Positions 1 to 7,414 of a stretch of DNA of 64,000 nt are shown one piece after another. The DNA is from an uncultured Chiayiivirga sp. (lineage in GTDB: Bacteria > Pseudomonadota > Gammaproteobacteria > Xanthomonadales > Xanthomonadaceae). Position 1 is the first letter of the stretch; every line of letters starts with the position of its first letter. Where the stretch lies: contig CAKSZJ010000013.1 of NCBI GenBank assembly GCA_934525595.1, forward strand, positions 1-64,000. The letters run 5' to 3'. The notes beneath the pieces were generated by a model that did not search any database, was not told the origin of the DNA, and was given only the letters and a program-made list of their open reading frames with translations. The translations under genes were made by a program, and so were the position numbers.

Positions 1-355
1 CAGCTCGCCCCCCTGCAAGCCACCGAAACGGCGTGACTTAAACCAAACAGCCTCCACGAAAGACGGGGCGGTTCAGTCAGCCTCACACCCAACGCAGCGC
101 ATACCCGCTGGATGGTATCGAAGCGAGGCTGCGCATTGGGACGCAGTGCCTTGTACAAAGCCTCGCGACCCAGGCCGGCAGCCTTGGCGATGTCGGCCAT
201 GCCGCGGGCGCGGGCGATGTCACCCAGCGCTGCCGCCAGCAGTGCCGGGTCGTTTTCTTCCATGACCACGGTGAGGTACTCGGCAATGGCCTGGTCGTCT
301 TCCAGGAACTCGGCCATGTCGAACGTGGGCAGCTCGGAAACCTTGATCTTGCTCA
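1..355 (-). CDS. HigA-like antitoxin, XRE/HTH (3' end open at window edge)
   Basis: The frame starts ATG-AGC-AAG at 355 (MSKIKVSELPTFDMAEFL) and stays open to base 1. Residues about 35-85 carry a helix-turn-helix core (ALGDIARARGMADIAKAAGLGREALYKAL) and the ending RFDTIQRVCAALGVRLT, typical of the toxin-antitoxin antidote family TIGR02684, which binds and neutralises a RelE/ParE-type toxin and represses the operon. The gene begins 3 bp after the toxin stop, the toxin-first order of higBA loci. Family members usually end about 5-10 residues after the RLT motif; here the frame runs on at least 30 codons, and a TAA sits in another frame at 38-40, so the 3' end may be frameshifted or fused. The family call is firm, the C-terminus unknown. 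Confidence 0.8.
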
Positions 356-358
356 TGC

Positions 359-654
359 TCAATCCTCCAGAGTGGACGCCAGGGCGATGGCCTTGGCGAT
401 GTCGGCTCGCTGCATGGATTTGTCGCCACCACCCAGCATCACGATCAGCAGTTCGCCTCGCTGCACGTAGTACATGCGCCAGCCGGGGCCAAAGAACTCA
501 CGCATTTCCATCACGCCTTCGCCCACCGGCTTCACATCGCCAAGATTGCCGAGCGTGGCCTTCCGCAGTCGCGTCGCCAGCCGGCGGCGCGTCACGCCAT
601 CGGCATCCCGCCCAGCCATATGGCGAACTCATCAGTGAGCTTGACGGTATACAT
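359..654 (-). pseudogene. HigB/RelE-like toxin, apparently frameshifted
   Basis: The longest frame (359-619) encodes an 86-aa protein with the core of the RelE/ParE-type addiction toxin family TIGR02683 (LGNLGDVKPVGEGVMEMR, then YYVQRGELLIVMLGGGDKS). These toxins are usually mRNA interferases. The expected N-terminus (MYTVKLTDEFAIWLGG) is present but in a different frame, from an ATG at 654, and that frame hits TGA within 21 codons. Joining the two near 600-612 restores a family-like protein of about 98 aa, so one base seems lost (or two gained) there. The toxin is probably inactive, or the base call is wrong. Translation from the ATG at 619 would lack the first beta strand. Confidence 0.75.
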
Positions 655-662
655 GTGCGGAA

Positions 663-680
663 TGTATTCGACCGAATACA
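663..680. promoter_or_regulatory. Inverted repeat, candidate operator of the toxin-antitoxin operon
   Basis: TGTATTCGACCGAATACA is a perfect 8-bp inverted repeat with a 2-bp centre. It ends 8 bp upstream of the ATG that opens the toxin frame at 654. HigA-type antitoxins autoregulate by binding palindromes in this position, so this is the likely site; binding itself is inferred. Confidence 0.6.
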
Positions 681-745
681 GAAAGGCAAGATTGATGCCC
701 TGAAAGGGGGTTCTGATCCAGCCTCCGAAGGGAGCACTTCCACCC

Positions 746-800
746 CCGAAGGGAGCGAAGGGAGCGGGGTGCAGGGAGTTACACCCTTCGCTCCCTTCGG
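746..800. repeat. 17-bp perfect inverted repeat (strong hairpin)
   Basis: CCGAAGGGAGCGAAGGG at 746-762 is exactly complementary to 784-800, with a 21-bp loop. A third partial word (CGAAGGGAGC) lies just upstream at about 725-735. It sits between the divergent TA operon and the DUF2442 gene. There is no T-run, so it is a hairpin or extragenic repeat rather than a standard terminator. Confidence 0.6.
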
Positions 801-819
801 CGGCTGGCTCGCCGCTCGG

Positions 820-838
820 TGGTGCAATGACTGCACCA
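820..838. promoter_or_regulatory. Candidate operator for the DUF2442-HTH gene
   Basis: TGGTGCA-ATGAC-TGCACCA is a perfect 7-bp inverted repeat ending 10 bp before the ATG at 849. The encoded protein has a C-terminal helix-turn-helix, so autoregulation here is plausible; this is inference from position only. Confidence 0.4.
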
Positions 839-848
839 TCATGCCCCC

Positions 849-1298
849 ATGCCCCAGCCCCAATTCATCATCACCCGCGTCACCGCACAGTCGCCGGCCC
901 GGCTGGCGCTTTCGTTTGCCGATGGTTTCAGCGGCGTGGCCGATCTGGCAGGCATCATCGCCAGGCATCCCACACTGGCGCGGCTGCGCAACGACAAGGT
1001 GTTCGCACAGGTGGCACCGGACGAATGGAGCCGGGGCGTGATGTTTGCCGACGATGACGTCCTCTCGCTTGCCAGCGACAACCTGCGGGTGCTGATCCTC
1101 GAACAGGCCGGCGAATACTCGCACCAGCAGATCATCGCGTGGATGGCACGGCACGGGCTTTCGCTGGATGCCGCCGCCGAGGCGCTGGGCATCAGCCGCC
1201 GGATGCTCGCGTACTACCGCAGCGGAGAAAAGCCCATCCCGAAAACCGTGGGGCTGGCGCTGCTGGGATGGCGGCGCAGCGCGGTGCGCAGCCGATAG
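849..1298 (+). CDS. DUF2442 protein with C-terminal helix-turn-helix
   Basis: This 149-aa protein has an N-terminal DUF2442 domain (about residues 8-85: ARLALSFADGFSGVADLAGI, then DEWSRGVMFADDDVLSLASDNLRVL) and an HTH at about 105-130 (LSLDAAAEALGISRRMLAYYRSG). DUF2442 proteins are often found next to DUF4160 partners or toxin-antitoxin loci; their biochemical role is not established. The last 11 codons lie antisense to kinase codons still related to that family, so the gene's 3' end abuts or overlaps the truncated kinase (1214-2401). No DUF4160 gene is visible. It is likely part of the same mobile small-gene island as the toxin-antitoxin pair. Confidence 0.8.
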   Translation: MPQPQFIITRVTAQSPARLALSFADGFSGVADLAGIIARHPTLARLRNDKVFAQVAPDEWSRGVMFADDDVLSLASDNLRVLILEQAGEYSHQQIIAWMARHGLSLDAAAEALGISRRMLAYYRSGEKPIPKTVGLALLGWRRSAVRSR

Positions 1299-2401
1299 CC
1301 GAGACTGTCCGGGCGCGCTTTAACCGGCCGGCGTTCCACGAGGGCGCGCAGGTCGTCGGCGAAATCGCCTGCACTGGCGTAGCGGCGCGCAGGGTCCGGA
1401 TGCATGGCACGCGCGATCACCGCGTCCAGGTCGCGCGGCAGGGTGCCGAGCACGCGACTCGGTGGCTCCGGGCCTTTCTCGATCCGCGCAACGGCCTCGG
1501 TGACGGACAGCCCGGCGAGATCGAACGGGGTACGCCCGGTGACGATCCGATACAGCAGCGCACCGAGCGAATGGATGTCGGCGGCCACCGTCGAAGGTTC
1601 GCCACGCAGGCGTTCGGGTGCGGCGTAATCGGGCGTCAGCCAGCGCGCCACGGTGGCGGTGGCGCTGGCCTCGCCTTCTTCGCCCAGCACGCGCGCGATG
1701 CCGAAATCCAGCAGCACCGGATCGCCGGCCGGGGTCACCAGCACGTTCTCCGGCTTGATGTCCAGATGGACGACCAGCTGCCGGTGCGCGGCAGCCGCCG
1801 CATCGGCCACGCGCGCCACCAGCAGCAGGCGTTCCGCCGGCGATCGGCCTTCGGAATGAAGATGCAGCGCTACGCCATCGATGCGATCCAGCACCAGGAA
1901 CGGCCAGCCCTCCGGCGAACGGCCGAAGTCGCGCAGGCGGCAGATGCCCGGATGATCCAGCCGCGCCAGCGCCAGCGCCTCGCGCCGGAACCGCTCGGCG
2001 GCATCGGCATGGAACAGTGGAACCGACAACAGCTTGATCGCGGCAACCTGCGTCACACCGTCGCGCTCGCGCTGCGCGCCGAACACCACGCCCATGCCGC
2101 CGCGTCCAAGCAGTTCGGTCAGGCGCCAGCCGTCCCGTTCCCGGCCAAGCAGGGCATCGGCATCGAACAGGCCGAGGGTGGAGCGCACCGCCGTGCCGAG
2201 GCGGTCCAGCTCATCGGCATGACGCAGGCGCGCGTCAAGCAGGGTCGCCAGACGCCGTGCCAGCACCGGCTCGGCCCGGGCGAGCGCGCGCAGCGCCTCC
2301 TCGCGCGGCGCCGTATCGCTCTCGGCCAGTTCGGCGAAGCGCCGTTCCAGCTCGGAAGGATCGATCTCCCCGGAGTGTCCGATGGCGTTTTCGCGGCTCA
2401 T
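1214..2401 (-). pseudogene. Ser/Thr protein kinase (PknB/PknS type), truncated after the catalytic domain
   Basis: The 395-aa frame has an intact-looking Hanks kinase domain at about residues 93-350: glycine loop GRGGMGVVFG, catalytic loop HLDIKPENV, LDFGIAR, and APERLRGEP. In this Lysobacterales family the domain is followed by a juxtamembrane stretch, a membrane helix and long TPR or sensor regions. Here homology stops at SLGYRLRTALRRHP and the frame runs out within 17 residues, where the DUF2442 gene on the opposite strand ends. The membrane and sensor half is missing. The ATG overlaps the stop of the upstream sigma gene (ATGA, 2398-2401), as in ECF43-type EcfK-PknS pairs in which the kinase activates the sigma factor. 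Activity, if any, would be soluble and uncoupled from its signal. Confidence 0.8.
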
Positions 2402-2965
2402 GCGTCCTCCCGCATCGCATCGGCCAGGCCGTGGCGAAGGTCCAGTCCCGCTTCACCGTCGAAAGGCTGGTGCCCAGCGCCTCCCCGATCTCCTCCAGTG
2501 CCAGTCCGCCGAAGCAGCGCAGCACCACCACCTCGGCATGACGCGCATGTTCACGCCGCAGGCGTTCGAGCGCCGCGTCCAGATCGAGCAGGCGCGGATC
2601 GGTGAAGCGCGCCTCACTCGATGCCCAGCGCAGGATGACGCACTCGGCCCCGCCACCGCGCTTGGCCGCCAACCGCTCGCGCGCCCTGTCCACCAGGATG
2701 TGGCGCAGGATGGTGGAGGCCATGCGGAAGAAATGCGCGCGGCGTCGGTACACAGCCCGGATGGGTCAAGCCGCAACCACAGTTCGTGCACCAGGTCGGT
2801 GGGCCTGGACACCGTATCCGGCTCGCTGCGCAAGCGCGCGGCGGCCAGTTGCCGAAGCTGGGCGTAGACGGCGGCGGCCATCTCCGAGCTGGCCTTGCGA
2901 TCCTGCGGATCGACCTGCCAGCGCTGCAACAGCTCGGTGATCGGCGCTTCCTGCGCGGCATCCAT
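2398..2965 (-). pseudogene. ECF sigma factor (Sig-70_X6 / ECF43-like), frameshifted
   Basis: Reading from an ATG at 2965 gives a sigma-2-like start (ITELLQRWQVDPQ, then TDLVHELWLRLDPSG) and then loses homology. The continuation (RAHFFRMASTILRHILVDRAR, a sigma-2 end, then LALEEIGEALGTSLSTVKRDW, the sigma-4 helix-turn-helix) is in a second frame from about 2750. The expected ending (ADAMREDA, stop at 2398-2400) is in a third. At least two frameshifts, near 2745-2765 and 2425-2440, are needed to rebuild a family-sized protein of about 189 aa. The natural stop overlaps the kinase ATG. With the kinase also truncated, the signalling pair looks decayed. An upstream in-frame ATG at 3127 is possible but adds non-family sequence. 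Confidence 0.75.
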
Positions 2966-3167
2966 GTCTTCCAACGCAAGCTCTTCCAACACAGCCGTGA
3001 CGTGTGCCAGCCCCGCCGCCACCGCGTCACGCCAAGCCGTTCTCACTTCCAGGTCACGCGAGCCGTTTTCGCGTGTCAGCTCCCGATATCTGCCGGCTTG
3101 TCCGGCTCCAGAGTGGCGATCCCGCACGAACAGACCGCGCCGTCCGCGCGGCGCCGGCCTTGCAGCC

Positions 3168-3944
3168 CTATGGCAGGGCGCTGAACTTGCGGGTCACGGC
3201 ATCGATGCTGACGATGCCCAGACTGGCAGCGCTGGCCAGCTCGCTCTTGTCGGAGACTCCGTCTGCATTGCCATCCAGCCAGATCATCACCGGGCCCAGC
3301 TCGGCGCCATTGATGATGCCGTCGTGGTTGGTGTCGAACAGCGCGCGCGCCTTTGCCCATCCGTTCGGGTACACGTTCTGCTGGCCGTCGATGCCGGTCT
3401 CATTCATGATTTCGCGACCGTCATCCACGGCGCCGTTGCAGTTGGCATCGATCACCACCTGGCCATCGCGTGAGTTCCACTCGTGCACGACATCCAGGAT
3501 GCCGTCGCCATTGATGTCGAAGCTGACATGCATCCCACCGGTGACGTTGAGGGCGCCATCCTGATCAAGATCCAGGTAGATCGGATCCACTGCCGATGCC
3601 GATCCGCCCCTTGCCCGTCCAAGGGTCGCGGCCAGCGTGGTGTCCCAGGCGTTTCCATGGAAACCTCCCGCTGGCCAGGTGACGCCGAGCCTGGACGGCG
3701 GCTCGAAACCATCGGCGAAAAAGGCCTGCAGCCCACTGCAACCTGCAGGCGTCGTACCAGGTTCGAAGCCATCGGAAAAAATGACGGCGTCAGGCTCCGG
3801 AGCACCGGACGCGTGCCCCGCAGCGGCATTCACTGCGTGGACAGCGCTCGCCGGATACAGCAGCACCCCCGCAACGACGCAGCGCACCAACCACGCGGAG
3901 CGGCACTCCGGAGAAGAAACCTGATACCTGCCTGTGATGCGCAT
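3168..3944 (-). CDS. Secreted protein with DGFE motifs and EF-hand-like calcium loops
   Basis: The 258-aa product has a basic start and a hydrophobic segment at about 17-36 ending near VHA, a likely signal peptide. Two copies of the DGFE motif follow (VIFSDGFEPG near 54 and FFADGFEPP near 75). The C-terminal half holds acidic loops of the EF-hand or dockerin style (DLDQDGALN, DINGDGILD, DTNHDGIINGAE, DGNADGVSDKSE), suggesting calcium binding. An ATG at 3944 fits the signal peptide. It is a single gene, divergent from cutA. No enzymatic domain is recognised; the role could be adhesive, structural or calcium-dependent. The DGFE motif recurs in two other secreted proteins of this window. Confidence 0.75.
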   Translation of the reverse strand: MRITGRYQVSSPECRSAWLVRCVVAGVLLYPASAVHAVNAAAGHASGAPEPDAVIFSDGFEPGTTPAGCSGLQAFFADGFEPPSRLGVTWPAGGFHGNAWDTTLAATLGRARGGSASAVDPIYLDLDQDGALNVTGGMHVSFDINGDGILDVVHEWNSRDGQVVIDANCNGAVDDGREIMNETGIDGQQNVYPNGWAKARALFDTNHDGIINGAELGPVMIWLDGNADGVSDKSELASAASLGIVSIDAVTRKFSALP

Positions 3945-4267
3945 GGCGCCCTCTCGACGACTTCAGACCGTGGCGCTCAGCGCCTCCATGCCATGGCAAG
4001 GCGTCAAATCACGGCGATTTGGCTCACGCGCGACCAGGCCGGCCCGCAGCCAGCCGGCCGCTGCGCACATCAGCGGCAGCACGAACGGCGAACGCTGCAC
4101 CGTTCCAGCCGATACCCCGCGTCGAGGCGCTCGACTACAATACGAATCGTTCCGCTCGATCACTGTGTTCCGCCCCCGGGAACGTTCGGAGCGCCGTTTC
4201 ACTCGACGACACGCCCCGGATTCGGGCGCAGGATCCCCGGCGTGCCGGCCCTCCTTTCGCAACCGTC
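3945..4267. other. Intergenic region between divergent genes
   Basis: No convincing gene is visible. A TACAAT hexamer at 4136-4141 (context CGACTACAATACG) resembles a sigma-70 -10 element that could serve the cutA-dsbD-tlpA operon, but no good -35 sits 16-18 bp upstream. Nothing else stands out. Confidence 0.4.
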
Positions 4268-4606
4268 ATGACTCCGCTTCTCCTCCTGTGCTCCTGTCCC
4301 GACCGCACCCGCGCCCGCTTGCTGGCGCAGTCGCTGGTGGAAGCGCGGCTGGCAGCCTGCGTCAGCCTGCTGCCGAGCGTGGAGTCGGTGTACCGCTGGA
4401 AGGGCGTGATCGAAAGCTCGAACGAGGTGCTGCTGCTGATCAAGAGCCAGGCGGCGCGGTTCGAGGAGATCGAGCGGCACATCCTCGCCCATCATCCCTA
4501 TGAACTCCCGGAGATCCTGGCGGTCCAAGCCGATTCCGGGCTGGACCGCTACCTTGCGTGGATCGACGAGGAAACCTCGCCGCCCGAATCGGAAGCGCGA
4601 CGCTGA
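4268..4606 (+). CDS. cutA: CutA1 divalent cation tolerance protein
   Basis: The 112-aa protein has the normal CutA1 length and motifs: LLLCSCPDRTRARLLAQSLV at the start, LAACVSLLPSVESVYRWKG (the signature around residues 33-51), then YELPEILAV and YLAWI near the end. CutA1 forms very stable trimers and is linked genetically to copper and other metal tolerance; its molecular activity is still unclear. The gene lies 13 bp before dsbD, the linkage seen in many proteobacteria (cutA-dsbD, the cutA locus), so the two are very probably cotranscribed. Confidence 0.93.
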   Translation: MTPLLLLCSCPDRTRARLLAQSLVEARLAACVSLLPSVESVYRWKGVIESSNEVLLLIKSQAARFEEIERHILAHHPYELPEILAVQADSGLDRYLAWIDEETSPPESEARR

Positions 4607-4619
4607 CAGCAGAACCACG

Positions 4620-6818
4620 ATGACACGACGCTTCCTCGCTTCTCTTTCGCTCACCCTGCTGGCGCTGCTTTCCGCAGGCGCGGCGCAGGCCTTCGACGAA
4701 TCAGACCTGCTGCCGGTCGACGCGGCCTTTGCGCTGCAGGCCGAGCCCGGAGAGCCGGGCAGCGCGCGCTTCCGCTTCGCCATCGCCGAAGGCTATTACC
4801 TCTACCGGCATCGTTTCTCGGTGCAGGCGCTGGATGACAGCGGTGCCGCCGGCGCGCTGGAGGTGCCGCGTGGCACGCCGCATCACGACGAGTTCTTCGG
4901 CGACGTGGAAACCTGGCGCACTGCGGTCACGGCTACGCTGTCGGGTCTCGGCGGCGGCTCGCACCGCTTCCGGGTGAAATACCAAGGCTGCGCCGATGCC
5001 GGCATCTGCTACCCGCCGCAGTCGCGCGAAGTGACGGTGCAGGTGGCTGCGGGATCGCCGCCGACGCCGGCCGGCGCATTCTCCGCTCTGCCGGGCGCGG
5101 CGGGTCTGGGCAACGCGCCTTCGGGCCTTGTCATCGGCGGGCGGGCGAACCCGCTTGCCCCTGCGGCCGATGCGCTTGGCACCGACGCCATGCCGCTGCC
5201 GGAGGATCAGGCCTTCCGCTTCGAGGCCATCGCCAACTCGCCCACCGAGCTCCTGCTGCGCTTCACCCCGACGCCGGGCTACTACCTCTACCGCGACCGC
5301 TCTACCTTCCGCCTGCTCGATGTGGAGGGGGTACAGCTCGCCAGCCCGCGCTGGCCGGCCGGCACGCAGCACCAGGACGAGCACTTCGGCGATGTGATCG
5401 TCTATTTCGACCAGATCGAGATGCCGCTGGGCCTGCGCAGAAGCCGCGCCGAAGCCGGTCCGATCACGCTGGAAGCCACGTTCCAGGGCTGCCAGAACGA
5501 CGGTATCTGCTATCCGCCGATGACGCGCCAGATAACGCTGGAGCTGCCGGCCGCGGCCGCCGACCAGCTGGTGTCGCTCGCCGCACCCGAATCGGACGTT
5601 TCCGCACCCATCGGCGTCGGGCGCTGGCTCAAGGCGGTGCTGTTCGCCCTGGGCGGCGGCCTCATCCTCAACCTGATGCCCTGCGTGCTGCCGGTGCTTT
5701 CGCTCAAGGCGCTGTCTCTGGCGCAAAGCGGCGAGAACCCGGCCAAGGCGCGGGCCCATGCGCTCTGGTACACCGCCGGCGTGCTGCTGAGTTTCGCGCT
5801 GCTGGGCGCGGCGGCGCTGGCCTTGCGTCATCTCGGGCTGGCGCTGGGCTGGGGCTTCCAGCTGCAGCAGCCGCTGGTCGTGGGTGCGCTGGCCTATCTG
5901 ATGGCCGCCATCGGCCTGAGCCTTTCGGGCGTGTTCTCGATCGGCTCGGGCTGGGCCGGCCTCGGCCAGAACCTCGCCGGCAAAAGCGGCCCGGCCGGGG
6001 ATTTCTTCACCGGCGTCCTGGCCGTGGTGGTGGCCAGTCCCTGCACCGCGCCCTTGATGGGCGGCGCGCTGGCGTTCGCCTTCGTGTCGCCCACGGCGGT
6101 CGCGATCTCGGTATTCCTGGCGCTGGGCCTGGGGCTGGCGCTGCCTTTCCTTGCGATCGGCTTCGTGCCGGGACTGGCGCAGCGCCTGCCCCGCCCCGGC
6201 GCGTGGATGGAAACCCTCAAGCAGGTGCTCGCCTTCCCGATGTACCTCACCGCGGTCTGGCTGCTGTGGGTGCTGGGCCAGCAGCGCGGCGTGGACGCGC
6301 TGGGCTACGCCCTCGCCGGCATCGTGTTCCTGGCGCTGGCGCTGTGGCGCTGGGAGAAGGCGCGCTGGAGCGGCAGCACGGCGGGACGCGTCGCGGCGCT
6401 GCTCCTGCTGCTGCTTGCATTGTGGCCGCTGTGGCGCATTCCGAACCTGGCGCCGCCCGATCCGGCGGCGCAGAGCGACAAGGGCGTGGTCGCCTACTCC
6501 GCCGCCGCGCTCGACGCCCTGCGCGCGGACGGGCGCACCGTCTTCGTCAATATGACCGCCGACTGGTGCGTGACCTGCAAGGCCAACGAAAAGCGCGTGC
6601 TCGACACCGACGCCTTCCGTGACGTCCTGGCGCAGCACGACGCGGTCTACATGAAAGGCGACTGGACCCGCGTCGATCCGGCCATCACCGCCTTCCTCGA
6701 AGCACACGGTTCGGTCGGTGTGCCGCTCTACGTCGTGACACGCCCCGACCACCGCGATGTGGTGCTGCCCACGGTGCTGACCCTGGACGCGGTGGAAGCC
6801 GCGCTGGGTGCGCCGTGA
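4620..6818 (+). CDS. dsbD: Thiol:disulfide interchange protein DsbD with two alpha domains
   Basis: DsbD passes electrons from cytoplasmic thioredoxin to periplasmic reductases. The 732-aa protein has a signal peptide (to about residue 24, AGAAQA) and two successive DsbD-alpha domains: the first with C124/C130 (YQGCADAGICYPP), the second with C291/C297 (FQGCQNDGICYPP). Both keep the YYLYR and DE-FGD signatures. A multi-helix membrane domain spans about 336-620 (LNLMPCVLPVLSLK; VVASPCTAPLMGG, the redox cysteines), and a periplasmic thioredoxin-like gamma domain carries CVTC at 650-653. E. coli DsbD is about 565 aa with one alpha domain, so the extra length is the duplication. The ATG at 4620 is chosen because it starts the signal peptide; the stop overlaps the tlpA GTG. 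Confidence 0.93.
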   Translation: MTRRFLASLSLTLLALLSAGAAQAFDESDLLPVDAAFALQAEPGEPGSARFRFAIAEGYYLYRHRFSVQALDDSGAAGALEVPRGTPHHDEFFGDVETWRTAVTATLSGLGGGSHRFRVKYQGCADAGICYPPQSREVTVQVAAGSPPTPAGAFSALPGAAGLGNAPSGLVIGGRANPLAPAADALGTDAMPLPEDQAFRFEAIANSPTELLLRFTPTPGYYLYRDRSTFRLLDVEGVQLASPRWPAGTQHQDEHFGDVIVYFDQIEMPLGLRRSRAEAGPITLEATFQGCQNDGICYPPMTRQITLELPAAAADQLVSLAAPESDVSAPIGVGRWLKAVLFALGGGLILNLMPCVLPVLSLKALSLAQSGENPAKARAHALWYTAGVLLSFALLGAAALALRHLGLALGWGFQLQQPLVVGALAYLMAAIGLSLSGVFSIGSGWAGLGQNLAGKSGPAGDFFTGVLAVVVASPCTAPLMGGALAFAFVSPTAVAISVFLALGLGLALPFLAIGFVPGLAQRLPRPGAWMETLKQVLAFPMYLTAVWLLWVLGQQRGVDALGYALAGIVFLALALWRWEKARWSGSTAGRVAALLLLLLALWPLWRIPNLAPPDPAAQSDKGVVAYSAAALDALRADGRTVFVNMTADWCVTCKANEKRVLDTDAFRDVLAQHDAVYMKGDWTRVDPAITAFLEAHGSVGVPLYVVTRPDHRDVVLPTVLTLDAVEAALGAP

Positions 6819-7411
6819 AGCCCTGGAAGCAGGCGCTGCTCATCGGCGCGCTCGGCATCACCGGCGCCCTCGCCGGCCTCGGCGCCGCGGCGCTGGCCTT
6901 CGGGCCATCGGTGCTGTTGGGGTCGGACGCCGGCCAGTGGGTGGTGCGACACGTGTTCGGACAAGGCCCCACGCTGCCGGACGGACGCCCGGTGATCGAC
7001 CTGGGCCAGCCGGTGCCGGCGCTGCCCGTAAGCCGCCTCGACGGATCGCCGCACGCACTCGTCGCGCAAGGCCGCCCGCTGCTGATCAACTACTGGGCGA
7101 GCTGGTGCCCGCCCTGCATTGAGGAAATGCCCCTGCTCGACGCCTTCGCCACGGCCCAGGGCCGGAGCGGCGTGCAGGTGGTCGGCATCGCGCTGGACGA
7201 TCCGGACGCGGCCGCGGACTTCCTCTCGCGCCATCCGGTGGGCTTCCCGGTCTTCCTGGAGAAATCCGGCCCCGACGACAGCTCGGCGCTGCTGGGCAAC
7301 GTGCGCGGCGTGCTGCCCTATTCGGTGCTGATCGGTGCCGATGGCCGTCTGCAAAAGCGCAAGATGGGCGCCTTCCGCGAAGGCGACCTGGATGCCTGGA
7401 CGGCGGACTGA
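6815..7411 (+). CDS. Membrane-anchored TlpA/ResA-like thioredoxin
   Basis: The 198-aa protein has an N-terminal membrane helix (about 7-30), then a thioredoxin fold with the TlpA-type active site WCPPC (C98 and C101, in NYWASWCPPCIEEMPLL) and a VLPYSVLI cis-proline loop. Such proteins face the periplasm and reduce disulfides, for example during cytochrome c maturation. It starts with GTG overlapping the dsbD stop (GTGA), so translation is coupled and DsbD is the probable electron donor. It ends 3 bp from the convergent MFS gene. Confidence 0.88.
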   Translation: MKPWKQALLIGALGITGALAGLGAAALAFGPSVLLGSDAGQWVVRHVFGQGPTLPDGRPVIDLGQPVPALPVSRLDGSPHALVAQGRPLLINYWASWCPPCIEEMPLLDAFATAQGRSGVQVVGIALDDPDAAADFLSRHPVGFPVFLEKSGPDDSSALLGNVRGVLPYSVLIGADGRLQKRKMGAFREGDLDAWTAD

Positions 7412-7414
7412 CCC

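Noticed and set aside
1..1298. Prophage or integrative element
   Set aside because: Only small toxin-antitoxin and DUF2442 genes are seen; no integrase, structural genes or attachment repeats are visible in the window.
4701..6752. 683-codon minus-strand frame over dsbD
   Set aside because: Low-complexity shadow; the plus-strand DsbD motifs are complete.
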